From NCBI GenBank assembly GCA_021801265.1, contig JAJYYE010000001.1:558001-622000 (forward strand): a stretch of 64,000 nucleotides of DNA, written 5' to 3'. Under the pieces are notes generated by a model that did not search any database, was not told the DNA's origin, and was given only the letters and a program-made list of their open reading frames with translations. A program made the translations under genes and the position numbers. Of the stretch, positions 9,221-18,100 are shown piece by piece (within the stretch, counting starts at the first letter, position 1; every line of letters starts with the position of its first letter). Source of the stretch: Pseudomonadota bacterium. Lineage in GTDB: Bacteria; Pseudomonadota; Gammaproteobacteria; Halothiobacillales; Halothiobacillaceae.

Positions 9221-9898
9221 GTGACGCGCCCCGTGCTTAACCCCGTGCGCAATGGCGCGGTTCGATGTGGGCGTTCACCACGCATCACAGTGCGAGCGGG
9301 GGGTTTTACCCTGATCGAGTTGATTGTGGTGATTGTGATTATTGGCATTTTGGTCGGTTTTGCGGTCATCAGCATGAATCGCACGGCGCCCGACTCGGTC
9401 GATGCGTGCCGTGATCAACTGCAATTGTGGTTATCCCGGCAGGCCGTTGCCGCGAACCTGCAGGGCGGCACCGTATATATCGATAGTCATAACGGCCAGC
9501 CGCGTGCGTTTGTGCTGTCGGCTGCCGCGCCAATTTCCCCGTCAACGACAACAAACCGGCTTACAAATCCGGTGGCAAACCCAACGGTTACCCAAGCGTC
9601 GACTCAGGCAAGTGTGCAACCTGCTGCCCAAGCCCGCATCGCCCAGATAGCCACCCTCAGTCAGTTGGCTTGGCCGCAGGGTTGCGAGATTCAAACCGTG
9701 CCTGCCGCTGCCGCAAATACCGGGCTAAATCCCGCCGATCCGCGCGTTAATGCTTTATTGGCCGTGACTGCGAACGGTACATGGTCGTCACCGCCATCCC
9801 TCAATCAGGGCAAGCCGGAATTGCAGGTACGAGGTCAACAGGCGCAAACTCGGTCGATTGATCTCGCGCCTGCCCCGATTGACGAGACGCCACCATGA
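9221..9898 (+). CDS. gspH: Minor pseudopilin GspH
   Basis: 225-residue prepilin-like protein. The cleavage motif A-G-G^F-T-L-I-E-L-I-V-V is at about residues 26-36, with a 28-residue leader if the GTG at 9221 is the start (in-frame GTGs at 9233 and 9245 are alternatives). The soluble part has little recognisable sequence and a Thr/Ala/Gln-rich low-complexity stretch (about residues 107-145), unusual for GspH. It sits between gspG and gspI, the normal position, and its stop overlaps gspI as ATGA. Assignment rests on the motif and gene order. Confidence 0.82.
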   Translation: MTRPVLNPVRNGAVRCGRSPRITVRAGGFTLIELIVVIVIIGILVGFAVISMNRTAPDSVDACRDQLQLWLSRQAVAANLQGGTVYIDSHNGQPRAFVLSAAAPISPSTTTNRLTNPVANPTVTQASTQASVQPAAQARIAQIATLSQLAWPQGCEIQTVPAAAANTGLNPADPRVNALLAVTANGTWSSPPSLNQGKPELQVRGQQAQTRSIDLAPAPIDETPP

Positions 9899-10443
9899 GC
9901 GTGTCAGGCGGAAATCCCCCGATGCGAACTGCACCGGCGACGCGCCCGAACCAAACGGGTGCGCTGGGTTACTTATCGTGCCGTGCATCGTCGGGTTTTA
10001 CCCTGCTTGAAGTGCTGATTGCCCTCGTCATTTTGGCCATCGCATTGGGCGCCGTGATTAAAGTCAGCGGTCAAAGTGCGCAGATGCTGCAACGCCTGCG
10101 TGCGGATACCGCCGCCACCGTCATTGCCCAAGATTTGTGCGCGCGGTTGCAATTGGCCGCGACTGCGCCCGCTGTCGGCACGCAGTCCAGCCGCATTCAA
10201 ATTGACGGCCAAAGCTGGCGTGTACGCCAAAGCGTGAGTGCGGGGCTGCTACCGGGCGTGCTTAAAATCGAATATGCGGTACAAACGCCCGATCCCTTCG
10301 AAGGACAGGCCAGCATGGTGACGTATTTTTATGCGCGCAGCCAGATTGCGAGCCCGCCCGTCAACCCGGTGGCCAAGACAACCACTCCGGGGGCGACGTC
10401 GAATCAAACTCGGGTCACCACCGCGCACCGCCCATCACCATGA
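9895..10443 (+). CDS. gspI: Minor pseudopilin GspI
   Basis: 182-residue prepilin-like protein with cleavage site S-S-G^F-T-L-L-E-V-L-I-A-L (about residues 32-43) and the I-L-A-I-A-L-G-A hydrophobic helix typical of GspI. The leader of about 34 residues is long. A second ATG at 9922 (residue 10) would give a more usual leader. The C-terminus ends in a Pro/Thr-rich tail. GspI forms the tip complex of the pseudopilus with GspJ and GspK. Overlaps of 4 bases on both sides show translational coupling. Confidence 0.88.
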   Translation: MSVSGGNPPMRTAPATRPNQTGALGYLSCRASSGFTLLEVLIALVILAIALGAVIKVSGQSAQMLQRLRADTAATVIAQDLCARLQLAATAPAVGTQSSRIQIDGQSWRVRQSVSAGLLPGVLKIEYAVQTPDPFEGQASMVTYFYARSQIASPPVNPVAKTTTPGATSNQTRVTTAHRPSP

Positions 10444-11144
10444 TGAATCCGAACACGGGGCAAACCGGATTCACCCTGCTGGAGCTGTTAGTGGCCATCG
10501 CCATTTTTGCGTTAGTTGCGGTCATGGCCTATGGTGGGTTGAACACAGTGATTATGCAAAGTGCCATTGTACAAAGCCAAACCGAGCAATTAACCGCCAC
10601 CCAGGCGGGCCTGCGGCGCTTGCGTGAGGATTTGACATTTGCGGTGGATCGCCCCGTGCGGGATGCGCTGGGCGGCGAAGTGCCTGCTTTTACTGGCGGC
10701 GGTCTTGATTTATTTAGCCTCACCCGCCTGGGTGTGGCCAATCCGTGGGGGCTGCCGCAATCGCAAATGGCACGGGTATTGTGGCGGTTGCAAGGGACAA
10801 ATCTGCAGCGTGCCGAGTTGCTTCCCGTGGATGGCACCGTCAATGCCAGTGTGCAAGCATTGGATTGGCAGACCCAACTGCGTGGCGTAACGAGGATAAG
10901 CCTCAAATTTTTTGACGCCAATAATCAGGCGTTCGAGGTTTGGCCGCCGCCGAATCAGCCCACTGCCGCATTGCCGAAGGCCACTGAAATCAGCCTGACG
11001 CAAACCCATTTACCGCCGTTGCGTATCACCGTGGCGCAAGTGTCCGCTTGGCCACAAGCGCAGGCGCCCGCCAGCGATACCGCGCCAATACCGAGCGCCA
11101 CGGATGGCACCATCGAAACCGAAGTAGGGGGGCGGCCACAATGA
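10440..11144 (+). CDS. gspJ: Minor pseudopilin GspJ
   Basis: 234-residue prepilin-like protein with a very short leader and the motif Q-T-G^F-T-L-L-E-L-L-V-A-I (about residues 8-19). The body matches the GspJ plan: a helix with R-R-L-R-E-D-L followed by a strand-rich domain with R-P-V-R-D. GspJ is part of the tip complex with GspI and GspK. It overlaps gspI and gspK by 4 bases each. Confidence 0.9.
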   Translation: MMNPNTGQTGFTLLELLVAIAIFALVAVMAYGGLNTVIMQSAIVQSQTEQLTATQAGLRRLREDLTFAVDRPVRDALGGEVPAFTGGGLDLFSLTRLGVANPWGLPQSQMARVLWRLQGTNLQRAELLPVDGTVNASVQALDWQTQLRGVTRISLKFFDANNQAFEVWPPPNQPTAALPKATEISLTQTHLPPLRITVAQVSAWPQAQAPASDTAPIPSATDGTIETEVGGRPQ

Positions 11145-12112
11145 GCGGATCGCGCCAGAATCTATGCCTGCGGCAGTCACAGCAGGGCGTGGCGCTCATT
11201 GTCGCACTCTTGATTTTAGCCATTGCCACCGGCTTGGCTTCCGCGATGATTGTGCGCAATCAAAATGCGTTTAATGCCACGGCGGCGCTGGAAAACGGCG
11301 CACGGGCCGATGAACTGGCCAACAGCGCATTTATTCTGGCGCAAGCGTTGCTCGATCAGGATGATCGCAACATCGACGGCCCGGCCGATACCTGGGCGCA
11401 ACCTCTGCCCGGTGTGCCGTTGGATGGCGCGACCGTATCAATTCAACTCATTGATATGCAAGGTCGATTTAACCTGAATAATTTGATCACCGTCGACGAT
11501 AAAGTGAATCTCGTGGCCAAAGAGCGCTTTCAGAAATTGCTGTACGTGCTCAAGATTCAACCGGATATCAGTAATGCAATTATTGACTGGATTGATACCA
11601 ATCAAAATATAGAGCCCAGCGGCGGCGAAGATGGCAGTTATCAGGCGAATACCCCGCCCGGCCTGCCCGCAGGCAGGCCGATGATTTCTGTGACCGAACT
11701 GCGCGCAGTACATGGCGTCACCGAATCGATGTACGAACAATTGGCGCCCTATGTCACCGCGTTGCCCGTGGGCACGCCCATTAATCTCAACAGTGCCGCG
11801 CCGCGAATTCTGCAAGCCTTGGGGGCAAACCCCCGCTTGATCGCTCAATCCGCCATCGATCAAACAACCGCGCCGCCGCCCAAAAATGTGGGTTCAGTCG
11901 CTGATTTTCTGGCTCAGCCCGAATTTGCGGGTACCGTGATACCACCCGAAGGCCTGGCCGTGAATAGCCAGTTTTTTTTATGCGTCGTCACCGTGCAAAT
12001 GGATACAGTCACGCGCACCCGTTATGCGATGATTGAACGCCCGAGTTCCGGAAATTCCCGCCTTATTGCCCTGAGTGAGCAAGCATGTCTGACCCGCTTA
12101 TCCTGTTTGTAA
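11141..12112 (+). CDS. gspK: Pseudopilus tip protein GspK
   Basis: 323-residue minor pseudopilin. The leader ends in Q-Q-G^V-A-L-I-V-A-L-L-I-L-A-I-A, with the unusual G-V-A-L-I start of the mature protein that is characteristic of GspK. An alpha-helical domain is inserted in the pilin fold (about residues 100-210), with D-W-I-D and helix-hairpin-like T-P-I-N-L-N-S-A-A-P-R-I-L. GspK caps the pseudopilus. The ATG at 11141 (ATGA overlap with gspJ) is chosen; an in-frame ATG at 11048 lies within gspJ. Its 3' end overlaps gspL by 28 bases. Confidence 0.92.
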   Translation: MSGSRQNLCLRQSQQGVALIVALLILAIATGLASAMIVRNQNAFNATAALENGARADELANSAFILAQALLDQDDRNIDGPADTWAQPLPGVPLDGATVSIQLIDMQGRFNLNNLITVDDKVNLVAKERFQKLLYVLKIQPDISNAIIDWIDTNQNIEPSGGEDGSYQANTPPGLPAGRPMISVTELRAVHGVTESMYEQLAPYVTALPVGTPINLNSAAPRILQALGANPRLIAQSAIDQTTAPPPKNVGSVADFLAQPEFAGTVIPPEGLAVNSQFFLCVVTVQMDTVTRTRYAMIERPSSGNSRLIALSEQACLTRLSCL

Positions 12113-13371
12113 CCGATCTGGCCGCCACCGAATTACTGTGGTGCGCGACCGCCTCGCCACCACCGATGCGTGGCGACTGGGCTGAATTTAGCGAATGGCT
12201 CGCCGAGCGCCCCGAACGCCGGACGCTGCCCTTGAGCGTGTTGTTACCCGATCAGGGGTGCAGCCGGTTGATGGTGCCGATTCCCGGAGCATCGCGTGAA
12301 AAAGCCCTGCAAGCCCTGCCTTTTGCGCTGGAAGATTTGGCCTTGGATGAGCTCGATCAATTGGTTACGGTACTGGGTGATCGCCCCCAGACACCGGGGC
12401 GTTGGCCGGTGTTGCTGGTGAATGCCGAATTGCGCACCCGGGTGCTGGATGCCCTGAGTGTGCTGGGTTTAAAGCCGCAGCAGCTCGTCGCGGCGGCTGA
12501 TGTATTACCGGTGCCTGAGTCGGGCTGCTTTCATGTGTGGACAGAGCCGGTGAGCGGTAGCCTGAGCGTGGTGACGGGCCCACACGAAGGCATGGCATTT
12601 GCGTCGCTGGCGGGCGTTAATCCCGCTGAGCAACTTGCCCAGATTTTGACGCGGCTTGAACACCCCCCGCAGCGGGTTGTTCTGCAGATGGCCACAGAAC
12701 GTCCGCCGGACTGGCCGAGTTCGATTGAATTTGAAACCCACGCAGAACCCACGCTAGCGGATTGGTGCGTCTTGTGGCGAGCGGGGTTAACCACGAACCG
12801 CCTGCTGTCGGCCATTGCCTCACCGCGTGCTGCAGGCGACCAACACTGGCGGCGACGCTGGGTGCAGGTTGCAGCCGCACTGGTGGCCGTGCTGGGCCTG
12901 GTGCTCTTGGGTCAGGGCATCAGCGCCTGGCAAAAAAATGGCCAAGTGCAGCAACTGCAGGTGCAAATTGAGCGGGATGTTCACGCCGCATTGCCGCAAG
13001 TCACGCGCATCGTGAATGTGCAGGTGCAATTGCAACAGGCGCTTGATGCCCGTCATTCGGGTACACAATCGGATGGCCTGTTGCCCACGCTGGCATTTTT
13101 TGGTGCGGCGTACCGTGTCGCACAACCCAACGATCCCAAATTGGCGATTCAATCACTGCAATTTAGCGCGCACAAACTCACCGTGGCCTTGGTGGCGGAA
13201 AAATATACCGTACTCCAAAAACTGCTGGAGCAACTGCAAGTCACGCACGCGGCGGCGGGCGGCTGGGTCGTCAGCCCGATTGATGCCGGAGTCGATGCCG
13301 GGGTCGCGCACATGCGCATTGGCATGGAGCCACTCCGCCCAGAGCACGGCAGCAGGGAGCAGGCACAATGA
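12085..13371 (+). CDS. gspL: Type II secretion protein GspL
   Basis: 428-residue bitopic inner-membrane protein. The cytoplasmic actin-like domain (about residues 1-235) recruits GspE. A single transmembrane helix lies at about 255-275 (A-A-L-V-A-V-L-G-L-V-L-L-G), and a periplasmic ferredoxin-like domain follows. The sequence R-E-K-A-L-Q-A-L-P-F-A-L-E-D is the conserved patch of the cytoplasmic domain. The start lies inside gspK and the stop overlaps gspM. Confidence 0.9.
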   Translation: MSDPLILFVTDLAATELLWCATASPPPMRGDWAEFSEWLAERPERRTLPLSVLLPDQGCSRLMVPIPGASREKALQALPFALEDLALDELDQLVTVLGDRPQTPGRWPVLLVNAELRTRVLDALSVLGLKPQQLVAAADVLPVPESGCFHVWTEPVSGSLSVVTGPHEGMAFASLAGVNPAEQLAQILTRLEHPPQRVVLQMATERPPDWPSSIEFETHAEPTLADWCVLWRAGLTTNRLLSAIASPRAAGDQHWRRRWVQVAAALVAVLGLVLLGQGISAWQKNGQVQQLQVQIERDVHAALPQVTRIVNVQVQLQQALDARHSGTQSDGLLPTLAFFGAAYRVAQPNDPKLAIQSLQFSAHKLTVALVAEKYTVLQKLLEQLQVTHAAAGGWVVSPIDAGVDAGVAHMRIGMEPLRPEHGSREQAQ

Positions 13372-13904
13372 ACCGACTGCACAATTTTTCTCAAATGTTC
13401 ACCACATTTTGGCGGCAACGCAGCCCTCAAGAGCGCCGTACCTTGAGCTTGGCAGCCGTCGCGCTGGCCGTCCTACTGGCCTATCAATTGATCTGGAACC
13501 CCGTGCAGCAGTGGGCCGCAGCGGCGCAGGAACGTCTTGACACGACGCAGAAACTTGCGGCGTTTACGGCACAGGCAAAGCAAACACTCTCCCGTACCCC
13601 AGCGCTGATGGGCGCTGAGCAAGCGCCCCAAATTTCACTCATGGTGTGGGTCGAGCAAGCGGCACGGTCGATGGGCATTGAGCGGCAACTCACCCAGCGC
13701 CAACCTGTCGGCAATCTGACCGAGGGTGATCAGCGCGTACAATTGAAATTTGTGGCGGTGCCGTTTGACACCTTGCTCCGCTGGCTGGCACAGGCTAATG
13801 CGGCGGGTTTTGGCGTGCTGCACTTGGAGGTTACCCCACAGGCGACGGACAGAACCGGCCTAGTCGATGCGACGATTCAATTGGGGCGGAGCGGCGGTTC
13901 ATGA
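13368..13904 (+). CDS. gspM: Type II secretion protein GspM
   Basis: 178-residue inner-membrane partner of GspL. A short basic cytoplasmic end with R-S-P-Q-E-R-R is followed by one transmembrane helix (about residues 26-44) and a small periplasmic ferredoxin-like domain (about 95-178). Size and gene position are standard for GspM. It overlaps both gspL and gspN by 4 bases. Confidence 0.88.
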   Translation: MNRLHNFSQMFTTFWRQRSPQERRTLSLAAVALAVLLAYQLIWNPVQQWAAAAQERLDTTQKLAAFTAQAKQTLSRTPALMGAEQAPQISLMVWVEQAARSMGIERQLTQRQPVGNLTEGDQRVQLKFVAVPFDTLLRWLAQANAAGFGVLHLEVTPQATDRTGLVDATIQLGRSGGS

Positions 13905-14722
13905 GTCGGGCGCAGGTCAAGCCCACACCGATGCGACGTAAAAATCGAATACCCCGGCTTGCAGGGGCCGGTTTCGCCGTATTCGGCGTGAGCTTACTGA
14001 GCACGTTGCTGGTTACCGCGCCCATTACCCTGGTTCGGCTCCCCGCCAACGCCTTGCCTGCCGGGATGCAGCTCACCCCTGTTTCAGGTACGTTCTGGCA
14101 TGGTCAGTGGGCGTTGGTTTTGCCCAATACCGCACCGCTGCGCGTGACTACCGATTTTCTGCCCTGGGCCTTATGGCGGCTGCAACCGACGTGGGCGGTA
14201 CAAGCTCAAGGTGAGGGTGTGATGCTTCAGGCCAATGTGACCGCCGATTCGGAACGGCTAAGCCTTGCTCGGGTTCGGGCGCGGCTGGCGGCAGCAAGCC
14301 CGTCGCTGCGGGCGCTTACCGCTTGGCCTTTGGGCGGAACGTTCCAAATCCAGGGCGATGCCGATTTTCTGCGTACGCCCGCAGGCTGGGCACTGCATGC
14401 CGCCCGTGGTTCGGCGCTATGGCAAAACGCCCAAATCACCACCGCCGGGCCGCTGGCCTTGGGTGATGTACAGTTCACCGCCACCGTGATGAATCAGCAG
14501 CTGACCGCCACACTTGCCCCGCAAGCGACCGCCACAGCGCCGCTCTTGGGCGAATTGACGCTGAGTAGTCTCTGGCCGATTAAAACCGCACCGCAGATAC
14601 ACGGCAACCTGCAGCCCACCCCGCAAGCCGGCCCCGCCTTACGCCAACAGCTCAGCCTGTTGGGGCAGCCCGATGCGAACGGCACATTCATTATTCAAGG
14701 GGTTTTGCCAGGCCGTTATTGA
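13901..14722 (+). CDS. gspN: Type II secretion protein GspN
   Basis: 273-residue bitopic protein with a basic N-terminus, one transmembrane segment (about residues 24-46) and a beta-rich periplasmic domain with G-T-F-W-H-G early (about 64-69), as in GspN. GspN is found in a subset of systems and its exact role is unsettled. It is the last gene of the operon. A prepilin peptidase gene (gspO/pilD) does not follow, so that activity must be supplied from elsewhere, perhaps shared with type IV pili. Confidence 0.85.
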   Translation: MSRAQVKPTPMRRKNRIPRLAGAGFAVFGVSLLSTLLVTAPITLVRLPANALPAGMQLTPVSGTFWHGQWALVLPNTAPLRVTTDFLPWALWRLQPTWAVQAQGEGVMLQANVTADSERLSLARVRARLAAASPSLRALTAWPLGGTFQIQGDADFLRTPAGWALHAARGSALWQNAQITTAGPLALGDVQFTATVMNQQLTATLAPQATATAPLLGELTLSSLWPIKTAPQIHGNLQPTPQAGPALRQQLSLLGQPDANGTFIIQGVLPGRY

Positions 14723-14911
14723 TCTCGACGCATTGCCAAAAAATGTCACCATCATTTTATGCAGGGCGTTCCGTTTCGGACCGAACAGTGCCGAATCAAT
14801 ACAACCGCGCGTTGGTATCCCACATAAGAAAGCTCAATTAGAATTTGCTTATTAATTGGTCCATGCTGATCAAAAGTTTAAAAAGTAAATGTGATTATCA
14901 GGAGAAGATAC

Positions 14912-15658
14912 ATGTGGCAAATCATCAAAAATCTTTGGTTTCGCGATCCCAAAGAATCCCCCATCATGATCAATGATACGGCAGTGCGTATTCGTGCCGG
15001 GTTTTTATTATTTATTCCACTCTACATGGGGTTAACGCTGTGGTCGGCCATTTTTGGCGGGCATTGGATTGTCGATGGCAATAGCTTGCACGACACGTTA
15101 GATACCGATTTTGATGGCCACATTATTTATTCGGCGCAGGTGATTCGCCGTACTTGGGATTACACCATTCAAACGTGGGTACTGATTTATGGCTTGTTTG
15201 AAATGCTGGCCGGCATGACGGTCAGCACCTCGCGGCTCTCGCCGACCATCCTGCTCTCCAGTTTTTTGGCGCGCAAAATGCCCGCCGTATGGAAACCGCT
15301 CACGCCGAAGCGCTTTGCGTGGAGCTTGGGCGCGTTTTTTATCGCATTGTGTCTGATTTTTTTCAATCCCACCACGTTTGCCGAATGGGTTAACGGCATC
15401 ACTGGCCGGCATGTATTGCCCGAAACCAGCAACTTCATGTCGTATTGGATTCCCGCATTGGTCTTTGTGTGCATTGCGTTTATGTGGCTGGAATCTGTAC
15501 TCGGGTTTTGTATGGGCTGCAAAATCCATTGGTTTTTGGTGAAAATCGGTGTGCTCAAAGAGGCCTGTGAAGCCTGCAATAACCTCGATTGGGATGCCAT
15601 CGCCAAGCGCCAGCAAGCGCGGAAACCTACCGCGAAAGATGTCGCGGATATCAAATAG
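14912..15658 (+). CDS. DUF4395-family membrane protein with paired cysteines
   Basis: 248-residue predicted membrane protein with about four to five hydrophobic segments (about residues 30-50, 88-105, 138-152, 178-198). The G-F-C-M-G-C motif at residues 198-203 is the hallmark of DUF4395, and a second pair C-E-A-C (219-222) follows in a soluble tail. Conserved thiols in a membrane protein suggest sulfur transfer or redox work, but no activity is known to me. The ATG at 14912 has GGAG 7 bases upstream; an in-frame GTG at 14891 has none. It converges on a DsrE-like gene, which adds to the sulfur context. Confidence 0.75.
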   Translation: MWQIIKNLWFRDPKESPIMINDTAVRIRAGFLLFIPLYMGLTLWSAIFGGHWIVDGNSLHDTLDTDFDGHIIYSAQVIRRTWDYTIQTWVLIYGLFEMLAGMTVSTSRLSPTILLSSFLARKMPAVWKPLTPKRFAWSLGAFFIALCLIFFNPTTFAEWVNGITGRHVLPETSNFMSYWIPALVFVCIAFMWLESVLGFCMGCKIHWFLVKIGVLKEACEACNNLDWDAIAKRQQARKPTAKDVADIK

Positions 15659-15798
15659 CGCAGGGAGCAGCAACGTTTTGCCAGCTCAGGTATCAGTTGA
15701 TGAATTAATCGGGGCTGAGCCTGGGTCAAGCTTAACAACATCAGCGCCATGTACCGCAGAATCAGGTCTTAATGCCCGTACTCACACATCACTGATTT

Positions 15799-16308
15799 CT
15801 AATTTTCCATCGGCGTAATCACAATTGGATTAAAGCCTAGCGATTCGTAGTGGCCCAGGGTTGGATATGCGCCCGGATTGACGACGGCAGGATTTTTGTG
15901 GCTGAGCCCGATCATGTCCTCGGGTTCCAAGCCCGCGCCATGCACCGAATTACCGCAGTATTCAACCTTCACCCCTCTGTTCGCCAAAGCGACCCAGCTA
16001 TCGACATCACCTTGATGGTCGAGATAGTTTTTCTTCGCAAAGACACTGACACCGGGCCCTTCAATGATTACCACCAGCTGCGCATTAGGCTGATCCATGA
16101 TTCGCGATGCGACGACCGCGCCAAATTTAATGCTAGAGGGGCGCTCCGTCTTCAAATCCATCACGATTTTAAGATTATGGAACTGCTTGGAATATTGGTT
16201 GATTGCCGTCCCGCCGGGTGCAAATCCGTCCTCATCAGCCGCAATGGCTGGTATAACCGAAGCAGGCATACTCAACGCCAACAGTAAAATGCACACGCGA
16301 GTCTTCAT
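15799..16308 (-). CDS. Exported DsrE-like protein
   Basis: 169 residues. A signal peptide ends near residue 24 (A-I-A-A), so the protein is periplasmic. The rest fits the DsrE/DsrF-like fold: a K-I-V-M-D-L strand, V-V-I-I-E-G-P-G-V, and R-G-V-K-V-E-Y-C-G-N with a single conserved cysteine (C118) in the place used for persulfide transfer in DsrE/TusD proteins. It is a likely carrier or binder of sulfane sulfur, by family inference only. A second exported paralogue with the same G-V-x-x-x-x-C-G-N pattern is at 43896-44468. Confidence 0.78.
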   Translation of the reverse strand: MKTRVCILLLALSMPASVIPAIAADEDGFAPGGTAINQYSKQFHNLKIVMDLKTERPSSIKFGAVVASRIMDQPNAQLVVIIEGPGVSVFAKKNYLDHQGDVDSWVALANRGVKVEYCGNSVHGAGLEPEDMIGLSHKNPAVVNPGAYPTLGHYESLGFNPIVITPMEN

Positions 16309-16527
16309 GATTCACTCTTGAAAATATACGAAATCAGGTGGCGTTGGACTACATGAAAGGTCGCCGAGTTCCATCAGGGGGCACTGAGCGCCTGTTGCCA
16401 AACATGGCCAGCATGGCACAGCACAGTGAAAACAGATAACGCAAGAATCCGGGGTCGGGCGCAATACCCGTTCAGCCAGTCACACTTCGATGATTGATTG
16501 CCGGGTGACCTGCCTCCAGACCAAGCG

Positions 16528-17763
16528 CTAGGCTGTTGCTGCGTTTGTCGGTTCTGCCGACCTTAAATCGGGCAAAAACAGGGCAAGAAAGCCAATTAAG
16601 GGTAAAAAGCCGCAAACAAAAATCAAGGTACCAATACCGTAGTGGTCGGCAAATTGGCCGAGCAAAGCCGCACCAATGCCCGCTGTACCGAAGGCAAATC
16701 CAAAAAACAGCCCTGATACCGCGCCAATCCGTTCGGGGAACAGCTCTTGTGCGTACACCACCATGGCGGGGAAGGCCGAAGCGAGGACAAACCCGATCAC
16801 CAGCAATAAACCGGATTGAGCCTCAAGCCCCACATGCGGTAACAACAAGGTAAACGGCGCTACGCCTAAAATCGAGAGCCAGATGACACGCTGGCGGCCG
16901 ATATGGTCACCCATGGGGCCGCCGAGCAGGGTGCCTGCAGCCACCGCAAACAATAAGATGAACAAATGCAACTGGGCATCTTGCACGTTGAGACCAAAGC
17001 GGTGCATAAGGTAAAACGTAAGGTAGTTATTCATGCTGGCCAAATACAAAAACTTGGAAAACATCAGCGTCAGTAATGCCGCCAGCACCCACAGACGTAC
17101 CCGGCGGGACAGGTGTACGGGCGGTGGTTGGCGGGCGGCCTTGGGTTTGCGATGTTGCGCGGCGGCCCATTTGCCGACTTGAAATGACACGATCATCGCC
17201 AGCAAGGCCGCGATGCTGAACCAGGAAATACTGATTTGGCCATGCGGAATGACCACTAATGCGGCCAGCAATGGCCCCGCCGCCGTACCACCATTACCGC
17301 CGACCTGGAAGATGGATTGCGCTAACCCCGGCCTTGCGCCCGAAGCCATCCGCGCCACCCGCGAAGATTCGGGGTGGAAAATGGATGAACCAATCCCGAC
17401 CAATGCCGCGCCTGCCAGCAAAAAGCCATAACTCGGCGCCAATGCCAGGGTGATTAAGCCGCTAAAGGTAAAGCCCATACCCAGCACCAGAGAATAAGGC
17501 ATGGGGCGGCGATCAATCGCTTGGCCAATCAAGGGCTGCAGAATGGCGGCCGTGAGTTGAAAACAGAGCGTAATCAGGCCAATTTGCGCAAAACTCAACT
17601 CAAAATTGCTTTTGAACAGTGGGTAGATCGAAATCATGAGCGATTGCATCATGTCGTTCAAAAAATGCGACACGCTAATCGCACCCAGCATGCGGTACTG
17701 GGTGGGCGCAGGCAGCGCAGTGGGCGTGGCGATGCTGCTCGACTTCATACGGGGTGGTATCAT
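16528..17763 (-). CDS. MFS efflux pump, fosmidomycin-resistance (Fsr) type
   Basis: 411-residue, twelve-helix major facilitator. The early S-H-F-L-N-D-M-M-Q-S sequence (about residues 32-41), the D-R-R-P cytoplasmic loop and G-I-G-S-S-I-F-H-P-E-S-S are typical of Fsr. In E. coli that protein exports fosmidomycin; the natural substrate here is unknown. The ATG at 17763 is preferred because a GAGA precedes it; an in-frame upstream start at 17808 has no such site. Repeat element A1 (17812-17976) lies immediately upstream, so the promoter may lie in or beyond it. Confidence 0.85.
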   Translation of the reverse strand: MIPPRMKSSSIATPTALPAPTQYRMLGAISVSHFLNDMMQSLMISIYPLFKSNFELSFAQIGLITLCFQLTAAILQPLIGQAIDRRPMPYSLVLGMGFTFSGLITLALAPSYGFLLAGAALVGIGSSIFHPESSRVARMASGARPGLAQSIFQVGGNGGTAAGPLLAALVVIPHGQISISWFSIAALLAMIVSFQVGKWAAAQHRKPKAARQPPPVHLSRRVRLWVLAALLTLMFSKFLYLASMNNYLTFYLMHRFGLNVQDAQLHLFILLFAVAAGTLLGGPMGDHIGRQRVIWLSILGVAPFTLLLPHVGLEAQSGLLLVIGFVLASAFPAMVVYAQELFPERIGAVSGLFFGFAFGTAGIGAALLGQFADHYGIGTLIFVCGFLPLIGFLALFLPDLRSAEPTNAATA

Positions 17764-18100
17764 GCGGTTCTCGGCGGGATGCTGGCGGCAAAAAGTAACC
17801 TTTGGCATTCTAGCAGCCTGTCGGGTTTAACGCAGACCGACGACGGCACAGGCAGATTGGGCCATATTCCCCCTCTCTTTCATTAATATGGAACACCTGT
17901 TCGCCTCAAAAGCGTGAAATATTTGCCTCAAATGGAACCCCGCCTCGGGACGGATGGTCAGGTCTGGCAGGCTGCCAGGCGATTGCCAGCGGCTTTTCAT
18001 TAGCGTGGGTTATCAATTTTGACGGGTAGCCGCGTTTTGAGCTTTTGGGTTCAGTAGCCCCGCTTATGATGGGCGAATCAGAGACGCGCCCAGTCAGCAT
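17764..18100 (-). other. Gap between selO and the MFS gene, largely repeat A1
   Basis: 337 bases without a gene. 17812-17976 is repeat element A1 (listed separately). The remainder (17977-18100) shows no clear structure. Confidence 0.6.
17812..17976. repeat. Repeat element A1, 165 bases, inverted-repeat ends (MITE-like)
   Basis: Diverged copy of the element at 19727-19890, in the same orientation and of the same length. Shared blocks include the left end (GCAGCCTGTCGG), CCCCCTCT, GCCTCAAAAGCGTGAAA and GACGGATGGT. Its ends are partial inverted repeats (left AGCAGCCTGTCGG, right CTGGCAGGCTGCC). No open frame is present, so it looks like a non-autonomous mobile element remnant downstream of selO. 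Confidence 0.75.
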
